This document shows, piece by piece, positions 46,589 to 56,741 of a stretch of DNA of 64,000 bases. Source of the stretch: Alcaligenes parafaecalis (lineage in GTDB: Bacteria; Pseudomonadota; Gammaproteobacteria; Burkholderiales; Burkholderiaceae_B); contig NZ_JAPKNA010000005.1 of NCBI RefSeq assembly GCF_026344135.1, forward strand, positions 62,001-126,000, written 5' to 3'. The notes beneath the pieces were generated by a model. It made no database searches and was not told the origin of the DNA. It saw only the letters and a list, made by a program, of their open reading frames with translations. Every line of letters begins with the position of its first letter. The first letter of the stretch is position 1. Position numbers and translations under genes: made by a program.

Positions 46589-48289
46589 ATGGCAATGCTG
46601 AAAAACCCCTCTCAAAAGTATCGTCCTTTTGTCGCCTTTGATCGCGACTTCGCTGAACGCACCTGGCCTTCCAAGCGCATCACCAAAGCGCCCATCTGGA
46701 TGAGCACAGACTTGCGCGACGGCAACCAGTCCCTGATCGAGCCCATGAACGTGGCTCGCAAACTGCGCTTTTTCGAGCAACTCGTCAAAATCGGTTTCAA
46801 GGAAATCGAGGTCGGTTTCCCTTCCGCATCGCAGACCGACTTCGATTTCGTTCGCAAGCTGATTGAAGAAAACCGTATCCCTGAAGACGTCACCATCATC
46901 GTCCTGACGCAATCGCGTGAAGACCTGATCAAGCGCACGGCCGAAGCCGCTGCGGGTGCCAAGCGCGCCATCATTCACTTGTACAACGCATGTGCACCGG
47001 CCTTTCGCAAGATCGTCTTTAACTTGAGCAAAGACGAGATCAAGGAAATTGCCCTGACCGGTACTCGCCTGATCAAAAGCGAAGTGGCCAAGTACCCGCA
47101 AACCCAATGGGGCTACGAGTACTCGCCCGAAGTGTTCAGCACCACCGAGCCTGAATTTGCGCTGGATGTGTGTAACGCTGTGGTGAAAGCCTGGGCACCT
47201 GCCGCCGACGAGCGCGTCATCCTGAACTTGCCCGCGACCATTGAGGCCACCACGCCCAATATGTATGCCGACCAGATCGAGTGGATGCACAACAATCTGG
47301 ACCAGCGCAGCAACGTGACCTTGAGCGTGCACCCGCACAACGACCGTGGCACTGCCGTGGCTGCTGCTGAACTGGCCGTGATGGCTGGTGCAGACCGTAT
47401 CGAAGGCTGCTTGTTCGGTAGCGGCGAGCGCACCGGTAACGTCTGCCTGGTGACCTTGGCCTTGAACTTGTACACCCAGGGCGTGAACCCTGAGCTGGAC
47501 TTCTCGGACATTGACGAAGTGCGTCGCACTGCCGAGTACTGCAACCAGTTGCCCGTTCACCCACGCCACCCTTACGCAGGTGATCTGGTCTTTACCGCCT
47601 TCTCCGGCTCCCATCAGGACGCCATCAAAAAAGGCTTGTCCCAGCAAAAAGCGGATGAGCTCTGGGAAGTGCCTTACTTGCCTATCGACCCGGCCGATCT
47701 GGGCCGCAGCTACGATGCAGTTATCCGCGTCAACAGCCAGTCGGGCAAGGGCGGGGTTTCCTACTTGCTGGAACAAGAACACGGTCTGGTCTTGCCACGC
47801 CGCATGCAAATCGAATTCAGCCGCGCCATTCAACGCGTGACCGACTCTTCCGGCAAGGAAGTGACGCCTGCCGACGTTTACGGTATTTTCGAGTCCGAAT
47901 ACCTGAACTGCAAAAAGCACTACAAGCTGCTCAAGCACAACATCATCAGCCAGCCTCACGCCGACAGCGGTCAGCAATTCACGATTGAAGTGGATGTGGA
48001 GCACGACGGCCAGGTTCGCACCTTGAAGGGTTCGGGCGAAGGCGCGATCTCTGCCTTTGTGAATGCCTTGGATCTGTCCATCAAGATCATGGACTACAAC
48101 GAGCACGCCATTGGTTCCGGTGCCGAAACCCGCGCCGCTGCTTACGTGGAAATGCGTATCGGTGACAGCCCCTCGGGCTTTGGTGTGGGCATCCACGCCG
48201 ACATCGTGACTTCCTCCTTCCTGGCGATCTTGAGCGCGGTTAACCGCCACACTATCGCCCAGCAAGAAGCTGAAACCACAACGGCTTAA
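46589..48289 (+). CDS. leuA: 2-isopropylmalate synthase
   Basis: 566-aa enzyme that joins 2-ketoisovalerate and acetyl-CoA, the first committed step of leucine synthesis. It has an N-terminal DRDFAERTWPSKRITKAPIW segment, catalytic STDLRDGNQSL, and metal-binding HPHNDRGT. The C-terminal domain (VDVEHDGQVRTLKGSGEGA) would give feedback inhibition by leucine. It belongs to the longer class of LeuA. It is preceded by a leader peptide and followed by a terminator. Confidence 0.94.
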   Translation: MAMLKNPSQKYRPFVAFDRDFAERTWPSKRITKAPIWMSTDLRDGNQSLIEPMNVARKLRFFEQLVKIGFKEIEVGFPSASQTDFDFVRKLIEENRIPEDVTIIVLTQSREDLIKRTAEAAAGAKRAIIHLYNACAPAFRKIVFNLSKDEIKEIALTGTRLIKSEVAKYPQTQWGYEYSPEVFSTTEPEFALDVCNAVVKAWAPAADERVILNLPATIEATTPNMYADQIEWMHNNLDQRSNVTLSVHPHNDRGTAVAAAELAVMAGADRIEGCLFGSGERTGNVCLVTLALNLYTQGVNPELDFSDIDEVRRTAEYCNQLPVHPRHPYAGDLVFTAFSGSHQDAIKKGLSQQKADELWEVPYLPIDPADLGRSYDAVIRVNSQSGKGGVSYLLEQEHGLVLPRRMQIEFSRAIQRVTDSSGKEVTPADVYGIFESEYLNCKKHYKLLKHNIISQPHADSGQQFTIEVDVEHDGQVRTLKGSGEGAISAFVNALDLSIKIMDYNEHAIGSGAETRAAAYVEMRIGDSPSGFGVGIHADIVTSSFLAILSAVNRHTIAQQEAETTTA

Positions 48290-48400
48290 TACCGTCTTCA
48301 TACCGCGACTTGGGTGGTGATCCCACCCAAGCGCCCGCCCGGCTCACACTAGCCGCGCCTGACCCGCTTTCGCAGCCCGACTTATCGTCGCTCTGCCCGC

Positions 48401-48425
48401 AACCCGCCCACAAGGCGGGTTTTTC
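48401..48425 (+). terminator. Intrinsic terminator after leuA
   Basis: AACCCGCC / GGCGGGTT-type stem followed by a short T-run; the loop is CACAA. Confidence 0.8.
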
Positions 48426-48526
48426 GTGGATGCAGCACGGCGGCTCGTCTCAATAACGGGCAAACCCAGCAAAGAAACGAAACCGGCATCGACATAGGCA
48501 CGAACATCCACCTTGGCTTGACTGCC

Positions 48527-49291
48527 TTAACCGCAATCTACTTGAATACGACTGAAGTCTTTGGCACGCAATTTATCGTCTTCGATAAAGGCCATGAGAC
48601 GAGCACCATCCTGCCAGCACCAATGCAGTTTTTCGTGCGACTGCACGGTCAGCAAGGAGCGCCAGCGAGACTGGCTCGGATGCTCCGCCTGATTGGGCGT
48701 AGGGTCGTAGGCCAGACTGTCCCAGGAAGGGCGGCCCAACAGGTAGTCGCCAGACAGATCACCGTTTTCTTCCAGTTCGTCGAACCAATCGTAGAGTTCC
48801 TCAAACGGGACTGGCCAATCCTGACGCAGTTCCTCATGACGCGGAATGTCGATACAGTTCTCAAACTGCAGCGCCCAGCTACGCGTACTCCAGCGGTGAG
48901 GCGCCTGGATTTCCTGAAGATCGCTGATATCTGGCCAGTAGTAAGCCTTGAGATAGTCCTCATCACGCCAGAAAATGGCGTCATCTTCATCGAAACCGTA
49001 GAACAGCGACAGTAGACCGCTGCTTGGCAAATCGGCTGGGCGATCCGGCCCCTCCGGCAACTCCGCGAAGTTGATCTGGCCTACAAACAGATAGTGACCA
49101 TCCGGATGCTCGGGCCAGGTAAAACCGGGAGGCACCATGGGCTGACCACCAAAACGGCTTTGCAAGGGCTGGCCCTTGTCTTTACCCAAATGGATCGCCA
49201 CCGCTGGCTGCGCCAAATCCAGGAAATACTGTTTATGCGCTTGCAGCAATGGCGAGGCATCAAGGTGTTTTTCTACCGTTTTGAGGTCCAT
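48527..49291 (-). CDS. DUF1963 (YwqG-like) protein
   Basis: 254-aa protein of the YwqG/DUF1963 family. Typical segments are SRFGGQPMVPPGFTWPEH, YLFVGQINFAELPE, and LLSLFYGF. It is cytosolic and of unknown role; in other bacteria it is seen near polymorphic toxin systems as well as alone. It converges with leuA and is about 1 kb from the divergent Rhs gene. Confidence 0.85.
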   Translation of the reverse strand: MDLKTVEKHLDASPLLQAHKQYFLDLAQPAVAIHLGKDKGQPLQSRFGGQPMVPPGFTWPEHPDGHYLFVGQINFAELPEGPDRPADLPSSGLLSLFYGFDEDDAIFWRDEDYLKAYYWPDISDLQEIQAPHRWSTRSWALQFENCIDIPRHEELRQDWPVPFEELYDWFDELEENGDLSGDYLLGRPSWDSLAYDPTPNQAEHPSQSRWRSLLTVQSHEKLHWCWQDGARLMAFIEDDKLRAKDFSRIQVDCG

Positions 49292-49460
49292 ATTGCTTCG
49301 GGTAACAAGGTTGCAGACTATGCCGCTTCAGACCAAGTCTGAATCTGCTGGATTGTAATAAGCCCGTGAGGGCTGAGCCTATGCATTGTGTAACTGGGTT
49401 CAAATCTGAACCAGGCTGGGTCGACAGCTCCGCAGGCCCATCAGTATTCAAAAAGACATA

Positions 49461-49489
49461 AAAAAACCGGCTCCAAAGAGCCGGTTTTC
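49461..49489. terminator. Bidirectional terminator
   Basis: AAAACCGGCT (49463-49472) / AGCCGGTTTT (49479-49488), A- and T-flanked. Lies downstream of the minus-strand gene ending at 49507. Confidence 0.85.
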
Positions 49490-49506
49490 TCTTGCCGTGA
49501 ACCTGA

Positions 49507-49827
49507 TCAGTACGTGACCGCCAGGCCCGGCAAGTCCACGGTGACCTGCATGGAACCCACCGCTTGCAAGCAATGGCGCGCGAACTCCTGGGCGCGCTCG
49601 TCGTCTTGCGACAGCAGCGTATAACCCAGGGCATCGGCCACGCCCATAATCTTGTCCAGCAACAGCACTTTGCCGCTGGCCCGCAAAGGCTCACAGCCCA
49701 GCTCTTGCCAGGTATTGTCGAACCAGTCGCGCGATTGCTTGCCGCTATTGGGATCGATGGTTTGTATTGGAGTGACCAGCTCTAGGTGCTGGCGAGGACT
49801 AAAGATCACAAGCACCATAGCGCTCAT
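49507..49827 (-). CDS. Conserved hypothetical protein, 106 aa
   Basis: 106-aa soluble protein without signal peptide or recognisable motif. CGGAGA lies six bases before the ATG, so translation is well supported. It follows the DUF1840 gene by 86 bp on the same strand. Predicted to be cytosolic; function unknown. Confidence 0.6.
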   Translation of the reverse strand: MSAMVLVIFSPRQHLELVTPIQTIDPNSGKQSRDWFDNTWQELGCEPLRASGKVLLLDKIMGVADALGYTLLSQDDERAQEFARHCLQAVGSMQVTVDLPGLAVTY

Positions 49828-49913
49828 AGACGATCTCCGAAAAAAAATAGATCAACTTTGGAGCTTAAGCAAAGAAGGCCTGCCAAATTGTCGGCAGGCC
49901 GACATTGTCGAAA

Positions 49914-50261
49914 CTACCAGGAGCTGTCAGCCGGTTCCCACATGACCGGGACGCCGGTGTTATTGGCCTGACGCAACATATCCAGCAAGGGATAGGAGCG
50001 TTGGCTGAAACTGACCGCTTGCGACATCGGATGCTCTTTTTCCTGATCCTCATCTTCGTGCGGCGTTTTCTTGTTTTCGCGATCTTGCCCTGCGGCCCGT
50101 TCGATATTGCCAATAGCTTCGGACAACTGATCGGGCGTGAAGACGCCACGCTCGGGCAAACCATCTGGATAGGAGCGCCCTGCGGCCCGGAGAATAGGCA
50201 TGGCATGTTCGGCGAACATCAGAACATCGGCGGCGGCTTTGCTTTTAAAGACGACTAGCAT
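49914..50261 (-). CDS. DUF1840 family protein
   Basis: 115-aa protein with the DUF1840 opening LVVFKSKAAADVLMFAEHAMPILRAAG, a charged central linker (ENKKTPHEDEDQEKEHP), and a C-terminal MLRQANNTGVPVMWE segment. Widespread in betaproteobacteria; function unknown. Divergent from the Rhs gene, about 100 bp away. Confidence 0.82.
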   Translation of the reverse strand: MLVVFKSKAAADVLMFAEHAMPILRAAGRSYPDGLPERGVFTPDQLSEAIGNIERAAGQDRENKKTPHEDEDQEKEHPMSQAVSFSQRSYPLLDMLRQANNTGVPVMWEPADSSW

Positions 50262-50358
50262 ACGGTTTCTCCTTATGGATCTTTGTGTTTCCTACTCAAC
50301 TTTCAGGATACACACCCCTGCAAGATAGCAGGATTTTCCCCGTCTTGGAGAGTCCTTC

Positions 50359-53300
50359 ATGCTTGCCCCGCTTCTGCCATGCTTAATCCTGCTTCTAAGC
50401 TGCTGCTTCCCCATCCTGGCCAGGTCACAAAGCACGCTGGAATGCCCCTTGCCCCCGTCCTCGACCCAATGCGCACCTGCTGCCGCCTTGGGCGGACAAG
50501 CCGAGCCTGCGCCAGATATGGGTTTGCTCAATCCTGTCGATTTGCTGAGCGGGCAAAAATACCAAAGCGACACGGATCTGCCGCTTAGCCAAGCCTGGCC
50601 TTTGCTGCAATTGCAGCGTCATTGGAATGGCCAAGGACGCAATCCCACCCCCACACTGGGGCATACCGGCTGGGCCTTGAACTACGACCTGCAACTGCGT
50701 CAGCAAGGCCATGCCTTGTTCATGCCTGATGGGCGACAAACTCGTTTATACCCACCGGCACAAACACAGCAGGCAGGCTGGTTTTGGCATGGGTCGAATG
50801 GTTTGATTCTGCGTTTTGACGAGCAGGGCTGGTTGATCCATGTGCGTGTTTCGACCCGGCAGTGGCTGGATATAGAGCGCTTTCCAGGCACGCATTCGCA
50901 GGCGTATGCGGTTAAAACTGTGCGTAATCATTTGGGCCAAGCGCTGGTGTTTGATTGGCAAAGCCGAACGCAGGGGCAGGTGTCGCCACAGGGACAGGGG
51001 TCACGACAAGAACAAGGGCAAAACCAAACTCAAGCTCAGGCTCTGAGACAGGTTCAGTCCCAAACCAAGACCAGGCCCCTAGCCAATATCACAACGGCGA
51101 TAAAGGCAGCGGAAACGACAGCAGCAACAGAAGAAGAAGCGACGGCGGCAGCCACAGCCACAGCCATCAGTATTGAAACCCCAGCCGGGCCGTTTCTGCT
51201 GCATCTGGAACAGCACGACCAGCAAATCTGGCTGGCCAGCGTCAGCCGTCCGGACGGCATGCGCCGCCTTTATCATCCGGCCCCTATCCCTTGGGCGCAT
51301 CGTTTAGGTGGCAGCAGCCTGCAAGCGCCAGGCCAAGCGGCTCAACGAATACAGGAATGGGAGTACGACGCCCAGGGGCGAGTCAGCCGTTTGCGCTCTC
51401 AGGCCTTCAATCAGGATTGGGGCGCACGTTATGAGCTGGGCCTCAGTGAATGGTCTCTAGGCAAGGAACGGCACCGCTTCCATTACCGCGACTATCAGGG
51501 ACAGAGTCGACTGCAAAAACTCGACAGCCGTCTATGCGAAAGCTGTCCGGTTCACAGCACAGAATGGCAGTATGACCCGCAAGGACGCTGGCTACAGGCC
51601 GGTCCTTGGCGGGCGCAGCGGCGTGCCAATGGCTCGCTGTCACAGTTACAACAAATACAGGGCGGCTGGGGACCACTGACGCTGGAACTGGATGCACACG
51701 GACGCCTGCAAGCTTGGGCCAGCGAACAGCATGGCAGCGAAACACGTTCCTGGAACCCGGCTGGCAAGCTGGCACGCATCGATTATGCCGAGCAAGGCTC
51801 ACTCCAGATTCAATACGATCAACAGGGGCGTTTGAGCCGCATTGAACATCAGCAAGGCCATGAAACGGAACGCAGCGAACTGGACTGGCTCGGCCCCGGC
51901 GCACTGCGTATCCGTCACCCTCATGAAACGCAATGGCTGAAGCTGCGAGCGGGTTTGTTGCAAGAGCGTCGTCTGGAACGTAGCCATAGTCCCGGACAAA
52001 GTTGGACCGAGCGCTTCGAGTATGACGAACAGCAAAGATTGACGCAGTACACGCTGCCAGAAGGAGGGCAGCTACGTTACCGCTGGGATACGAAGGGACA
52101 CTTGCAGTCTCTGGACTGGATCAGTCAAGACGGACACACCCAAACAGTGATTCAAGCCCAGAAAGTGGGTTACGCCTGGGGGAACGGCTTGCAACTGATT
52201 ACTCATGCGGATCGCACAGGCCAGCTTGTCGATTTGATGCTCTTGCATGCCGATGGCACTCCGGCCTGGACGCAGGCCCGCCGTCTGGATGAGCAAGGCA
52301 AGGTGCTGGAGGACCTGCATGAATACCCGCTACTGCACCACACGCGTCACTCACGACTGAACTACGACACGCGAAACCGGCTGACGGCCTTTCAGCAGGG
52401 GGATACAAAACCGGCACAGTGGCTGGCTTGGGAGCAAAGTGGCGCACTTGCCGCGCGCTACCCCGAGCTCGCGGCCCCCATTCAGCGCACACCCACGGGA
52501 ATGGCAAGCGCAGTCGGCACACTACGCCTGGAATATGCTCCCAACCGTCGCTTGCGACGCGTTCTGGCAGCCGATACCACGGTAGCCCAGTACCGTCACG
52601 ACGCCTTCGGCCAACGTATCTGGCGTCAGCAAGGTCAACAAGAACGAGCCTTTTTCTTTCACGGCCAGCAATTGATGGCCGAGCTAGATTTACCCGCAGC
52701 ATCCGGCCAGTTCTTGTCCCGACGGTATCTCTATGCCGGACTGACTCCGGTTGGCATGATTGTGTATCAGCCTGACGGGCAAGGGCAGTTGTACTACCTG
52801 CATAGTGATTTGATGGGAGCGGTTCGGCTGATCAGCAATCAATCGGCTCAAGCAGTCTGGGCCGCCGACCTGAACCCCTTGGGGCAGGCCGACATACTGC
52901 TGGAAACACTGGAGTTCAATCTGCGCCTGCCGGGCCAGTATGCAGAGTCCGCTACTGGCTGGCATGACAACCTGTTGCGTACGTATCTACCCAGCCACGG
53001 GCAGTATCTGGAAGCCGACCCTCTGGGCCCTTGGCCCCAAACCCAGGCAGTGGGCTATGCCCGGCAACAGCCCTTGCGCCATATTGATCCCACCGGCTTA
53101 CTCCTATTTGCCTTTGATGGCACGCGACAGGCTCCCATCACCAATAGCAATGTCTGGAAACTGTCGCAGTTGTATCAAGATGGGGCAGTCCACTACAGCG
53201 ATGGCCCGGGAAATCCAATGACCACCGACTGGGATGCACTGACAGCCTGGCGAGCGGGCCGCATTCTGGAATCCCAATGGAATAACTTCCTGAATCGCAT

Positions 53301-54072
53301 GCAGGAACAAGGCCCAGCCCCTACGGCTGTGCCTGTGGATTTATTGGGTTTTTCGCGGGGAGCGGCGCTGGCACGGGATTTTTCCAATCGTATTCTGGAC
53401 CATACCCAGCAAGGCTGGTTTGTCCTGAATGACCCACAGCGTGGTGCCATCCGAGCCTGCATCACCCCTCGCTTTTTAGGCTTGTTTGATACGGTGGCTC
53501 AGTTTGGGCTGGGGGGCTGGGGCAACGCTCAATACAGGCTGGGTGTCTCGGAAGCGTGGAACTGGGTGGCCCATGCCGTGGCGATGCATGAACACCGTAT
53601 CCTCTTTCCCCTAAGCGGCTTGGCACAAGCCATGAACACGGTAGAAATGCCTTTTATTGGTGCTCACAGCCAGATCGGTGGTGGTGTCTTGCCCGATGAA
53701 AACGGCGACATCAGCGATCTGGATAAAGTGGCCCTGGCCTGGATGCATTGGCAGGCCACGGCAGCCGGGCTGACGCTAGCCGAACTGGGCCAGACCGACC
53801 TGAGCGTCAGGCACCCCATTTTGCAGGACATGCGCATGCCCGGACTACGCTTGAGCACGCAAGGAGTACGCCGCGTTGACTACCACGGCCAGGGTCAGGA
53901 TCTGCTGTATCAGGACTCCCATCCTGCCCTGGGACGGGAGGTACGCAACAGCCTGGAAACGCTGATTACGCGCTTCAATGACTGGCGCCTGCGCGGCGAC
54001 AATCAGGTGGGCTGGGTAGACATGGACGCTTACGATGCGTGGTTACAGAACCACCTGGGATGGGAACGCTAG
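50359..54072 (+). CDS. Secreted Rhs protein with C-terminal lipase-like (DUF2235/Tle1) domain
   Basis: 1237 aa, with GGAGAG before the ATG. Order: Sec-type signal peptide (LLPCLILLLSCCFPILA); DUF6531-like start (NPVDLLSGQKYQSDTDLPL); low-complexity Gln/Thr/Ala insert (about residues 203-275); Rhs/YD repeats (YDAQGRV, YDPQGRW, YDQQGRL, YDEQQRL); Rhs core ending DPTGL (910-914). The last 320 residues resemble DUF2235/Tle1 phospholipases: FDGTRQ (919-924), GFSRGA with nucleophile Ser999, LFDTV with Asp1044, and GAHSQIGGG with His1103. It could act on lipids of rival cells. There is no VgrG, PAAR or evident immunity gene beside it. It could also be a housekeeping envelope lipase. Confidence 0.85.
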   Translation: MLAPLLPCLILLLSCCFPILARSQSTLECPLPPSSTQCAPAAALGGQAEPAPDMGLLNPVDLLSGQKYQSDTDLPLSQAWPLLQLQRHWNGQGRNPTPTLGHTGWALNYDLQLRQQGHALFMPDGRQTRLYPPAQTQQAGWFWHGSNGLILRFDEQGWLIHVRVSTRQWLDIERFPGTHSQAYAVKTVRNHLGQALVFDWQSRTQGQVSPQGQGSRQEQGQNQTQAQALRQVQSQTKTRPLANITTAIKAAETTAATEEEATAAATATAISIETPAGPFLLHLEQHDQQIWLASVSRPDGMRRLYHPAPIPWAHRLGGSSLQAPGQAAQRIQEWEYDAQGRVSRLRSQAFNQDWGARYELGLSEWSLGKERHRFHYRDYQGQSRLQKLDSRLCESCPVHSTEWQYDPQGRWLQAGPWRAQRRANGSLSQLQQIQGGWGPLTLELDAHGRLQAWASEQHGSETRSWNPAGKLARIDYAEQGSLQIQYDQQGRLSRIEHQQGHETERSELDWLGPGALRIRHPHETQWLKLRAGLLQERRLERSHSPGQSWTERFEYDEQQRLTQYTLPEGGQLRYRWDTKGHLQSLDWISQDGHTQTVIQAQKVGYAWGNGLQLITHADRTGQLVDLMLLHADGTPAWTQARRLDEQGKVLEDLHEYPLLHHTRHSRLNYDTRNRLTAFQQGDTKPAQWLAWEQSGALAARYPELAAPIQRTPTGMASAVGTLRLEYAPNRRLRRVLAADTTVAQYRHDAFGQRIWRQQGQQERAFFFHGQQLMAELDLPAASGQFLSRRYLYAGLTPVGMIVYQPDGQGQLYYLHSDLMGAVRLISNQSAQAVWAADLNPLGQADILLETLEFNLRLPGQYAESATGWHDNLLRTYLPSHGQYLEADPLGPWPQTQAVGYARQQPLRHIDPTGLLLFAFDGTRQAPITNSNVWKLSQLYQDGAVHYSDGPGNPMTTDWDALTAWRAGRILESQWNNFLNRMQEQGPAPTAVPVDLLGFSRGAALARDFSNRILDHTQQGWFVLNDPQRGAIRACITPRFLGLFDTVAQFGLGGWGNAQYRLGVSEAWNWVAHAVAMHEHRILFPLSGLAQAMNTVEMPFIGAHSQIGGGVLPDENGDISDLDKVALAWMHWQATAAGLTLAELGQTDLSVRHPILQDMRMPGLRLSTQGVRRVDYHGQGQDLLYQDSHPALGREVRNSLETLITRFNDWRLRGDNQVGWVDMDAYDAWLQNHLGWER

Positions 54073-54202
54073 GCTTCTTGAAAAGAATTTGGCGTCAAAT
54101 CACGCTATCATGTGGGGCTATCCGGCGGGCCAATGTCGCGCCTTCCATCTGATGCGGGGACAACCCGCTTCAGTTGTCTTTCTACCAATCCAGACCTTTC
54201 CT

Positions 54203-55888
54203 ATGCTTGCTGAGCAACAATCTCAATTAATCGCCTGCCTTCAGGCTGCCGTCCGCGCCATTTTGCCCGAGGCTGAACCCAACATCACGCTGGAGCGCCC
54301 CAAAGTGGCTGCGCACGGTGATGCTGCGTGCAATATTGCCATGCAATTGGCCAAACCAGCCGGTCGCAACCCGCGCGAGCTGGCTCAGCAAATCGTTGAT
54401 ACCCTCCTGGCCGATCCGAACGCCGCCGCTTTGCTGGCAGGCGCGGAAATCGCAGGCCCGGGCTTTATCAACTTCCGTCTGTCCACCGCCACGCACCAGG
54501 CCGTTCTGAAGACGATTGCCGAGCAGGGCGATAACTTCGGCCACGTTGCTCCGACTCAGGAAAAACTGATGGTGGAGTTCGTGTCGGCCAACCCGACCGG
54601 CCCCTTGCACGTGGGCCATGCCCGCCAAGCAGCACTGGGCGACTCCCTGTGCCGCGTGTTCAGTTCCCAAGGCTACGACGTTACCCGCGAGTTCTACTAC
54701 AACGACGCCGGTAACCAGATCGACAACCTGACCACCAGCGTTCATGCCCGTGCTCGTGGCATCGAACCCGATAGCGAGCAGTTCCCCGCCGACGGCTACA
54801 AGGGCGACTACATTCTGGACATTGCCCGCGACTATCAAGCCGGAGCAACGGTTCAGGCCGCCGACGGTCAGTCCGTGACCGCCAGTGGTGATCTGGACAA
54901 TCTGGAAGACATTCGCCGCTTTGCCGTGGCCTACCTGCGCCGCGAGCAGGATCTGGACTTGCAGGCTTTCGGCCTGAAGTTCGACAACTTCTACCTGGAA
55001 AGCTCGCTGTACACCTCCGGCAAGGTTGAAAAAACCGTGCAGGCCCTGATCGACGCCGGTCACACCTACGAGCTGGACGGCGCACTGTGGCTGCGCACTA
55101 CCGAACTGGGCACAGGCGACGACAAAGACCGCGTGATGCGCAAATCCGAAGGCGGCTACACCTACTTCGTGCCGGACGTGGCCTACCACGTGGCCAAGTG
55201 GGAGCGCGGTTTCCACCACGCCATCAACATTCAGGGCTCTGATCACCACGGCACCATTGCCCGCGTACGCGCTGGCCTGCAAGGTCTGGGTCTGGGTATT
55301 CCCAAGGAATTCCCGGCTTACATCCTGCACAAGATGGTCAAAGTCATGCGCAATGGCCAGGAAGTGAAGATTTCCAAGCGCGCAGGCAGCTACGTCACCT
55401 TGCGCGACCTGATCGAATGGGTAGGCCAGGACGCTGTGCGCTTTTTCCTGATCCAGCGCCGTGCCGACTCCGAATTCGTATTCGATATCGACCTGGCTCT
55501 GTCCAAGAGCGAAGAGAACCCGGTTTACTACATCCAGTACGCTCACGCCCGCATTAACTCCGTGGTGAACCAGTCGGCCGAGCTGCTGGACCAGGTGCCT
55601 CAGGCCGACATCTCGCCCTTGACCGCCCCCACTGAAATCGCCCTGATGCAGCGTCTGTCCGAATACCCCGATGTGCTGGCCCAGTCCGCTCGCGAACTGG
55701 CCCCCCACCACATTGCCTTCTGGCTGCGCGACTGCGCCTCGGACTTCCATTCCTGGTACAACGCCGAGCGCGTGTCGGTAGACGACACCGCCTTGCGTCT
55801 GGCCCGTCTGCGTCTGGCTCAGGCCTGCGCCCAGGTCATCCGCAATGGTCTGAGCCTGTTGGGTGTATCCGCACCCGACCGCATGTAA
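54203..55888 (+). CDS. argS: Arginyl-tRNA synthetase
   Basis: 561-aa class I synthetase that charges tRNA-Arg. HIGH-type motif HVGH (residues 136-139) and KMSK-type KISK (389-392) are visible, with the N-terminal Add1-like domain and C-terminal DALR anticodon domain. Start MLAEQQ at 54203 is the alignment-based choice; the longer frame overlaps the Rhs gene end. It heads a block with the SPOR protein and dsbA. Confidence 0.95.
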   Translation: MLAEQQSQLIACLQAAVRAILPEAEPNITLERPKVAAHGDAACNIAMQLAKPAGRNPRELAQQIVDTLLADPNAAALLAGAEIAGPGFINFRLSTATHQAVLKTIAEQGDNFGHVAPTQEKLMVEFVSANPTGPLHVGHARQAALGDSLCRVFSSQGYDVTREFYYNDAGNQIDNLTTSVHARARGIEPDSEQFPADGYKGDYILDIARDYQAGATVQAADGQSVTASGDLDNLEDIRRFAVAYLRREQDLDLQAFGLKFDNFYLESSLYTSGKVEKTVQALIDAGHTYELDGALWLRTTELGTGDDKDRVMRKSEGGYTYFVPDVAYHVAKWERGFHHAINIQGSDHHGTIARVRAGLQGLGLGIPKEFPAYILHKMVKVMRNGQEVKISKRAGSYVTLRDLIEWVGQDAVRFFLIQRRADSEFVFDIDLALSKSEENPVYYIQYAHARINSVVNQSAELLDQVPQADISPLTAPTEIALMQRLSEYPDVLAQSARELAPHHIAFWLRDCASDFHSWYNAERVSVDDTALRLARLRLAQACAQVIRNGLSLLGVSAPDRM

Positions 55889-55902
55889 ATCCATAGGCAG
55901 AT

Positions 55903-56652
55903 ATGGCAAGAGCACGTAAAAAATCCAGTAGTTCCGGCAGTACTTATACCGGCATTCTGATTGGCCTGATTCTGGGTCTGGGCGCGGCAGTAGCCGTTGC
56001 CCTGTTTGTCACCAAAGTGCCCATGCCCTTTGTGGACAAGGCCAGCCGGGACAAGCCCACCGTTGACTTGCCCGAAGGGCGAGACCTGCTGGACCCGAAC
56101 CGGGACCTGTATGGCAGTTCGGCGGGGCAGACTCCGCCCCCCGCCATCGACGCCATTCCCGGCCTGACCTTGCCTCCTGCCAATTTGCCCAGTATTCCCA
56201 AGACTGCTGCTCCAGATGCCCTGGGTGACCTGATTGCCACCTTGCCATCGATGGGCACAGAACCGGCACGCCTGCCAGAGACGCGAAATACGACTCCGGC
56301 AGCACAGGCCGTCACGGCTCCTGCCAGCCCACCTGCTGCCCCAAGCACTCAGGCACCAACCGCCAGCAAACCGGCCACACCGGCTCCTGCTGCACCCCCG
56401 GCTGCCGCAAAACCAGCCACGTCCACCCCCTACTACCTGCAAGCAGGTGCGTTCCGCAACAATGCGGATGCAGAAGCCATGAAGGCACGCTTGCTGATGT
56501 TGGGCTTTGACGCATCGGTGCAAAGCGCTCAGGTCAACGGCAGCACCGTAAACCGGGTGCGCATGGGCCCTTTCAAGGGCATAGACGAAATGAACCGGGC
56601 TCGCAGCCGTCTGGCAGAGGAAAAAATTGATACATCGGTGGTACGGCCCTAA
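55903..56652 (+). CDS. SPOR-domain protein (FtsN-like)
   Basis: 249 aa: short basic N-terminus, one membrane helix (GILIGLILGLGAAVAVALFV), a long Pro/Ala/Thr-rich periplasmic linker, and a C-terminal SPOR domain (YYLQAGAFRNNADAEAMKARLL ... VRMGPF) that binds denuded septal peptidoglycan. Likely a cell-division protein. It sits 14 bp after argS. Confidence 0.88.
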   Translation: MARARKKSSSSGSTYTGILIGLILGLGAAVAVALFVTKVPMPFVDKASRDKPTVDLPEGRDLLDPNRDLYGSSAGQTPPPAIDAIPGLTLPPANLPSIPKTAAPDALGDLIATLPSMGTEPARLPETRNTTPAAQAVTAPASPPAAPSTQAPTASKPATPAPAAPPAAAKPATSTPYYLQAGAFRNNADAEAMKARLLMLGFDASVQSAQVNGSTVNRVRMGPFKGIDEMNRARSRLAEEKIDTSVVRP

Positions 56653-56741
56653 GCAATTTGTGCCAAAGGCAGCCCGAAGGTGAACTTTTCCGCCATTGCA
56701 CAGGTCATAGACCTCATCTTCCCCCTTAAGGAAATTGATTC

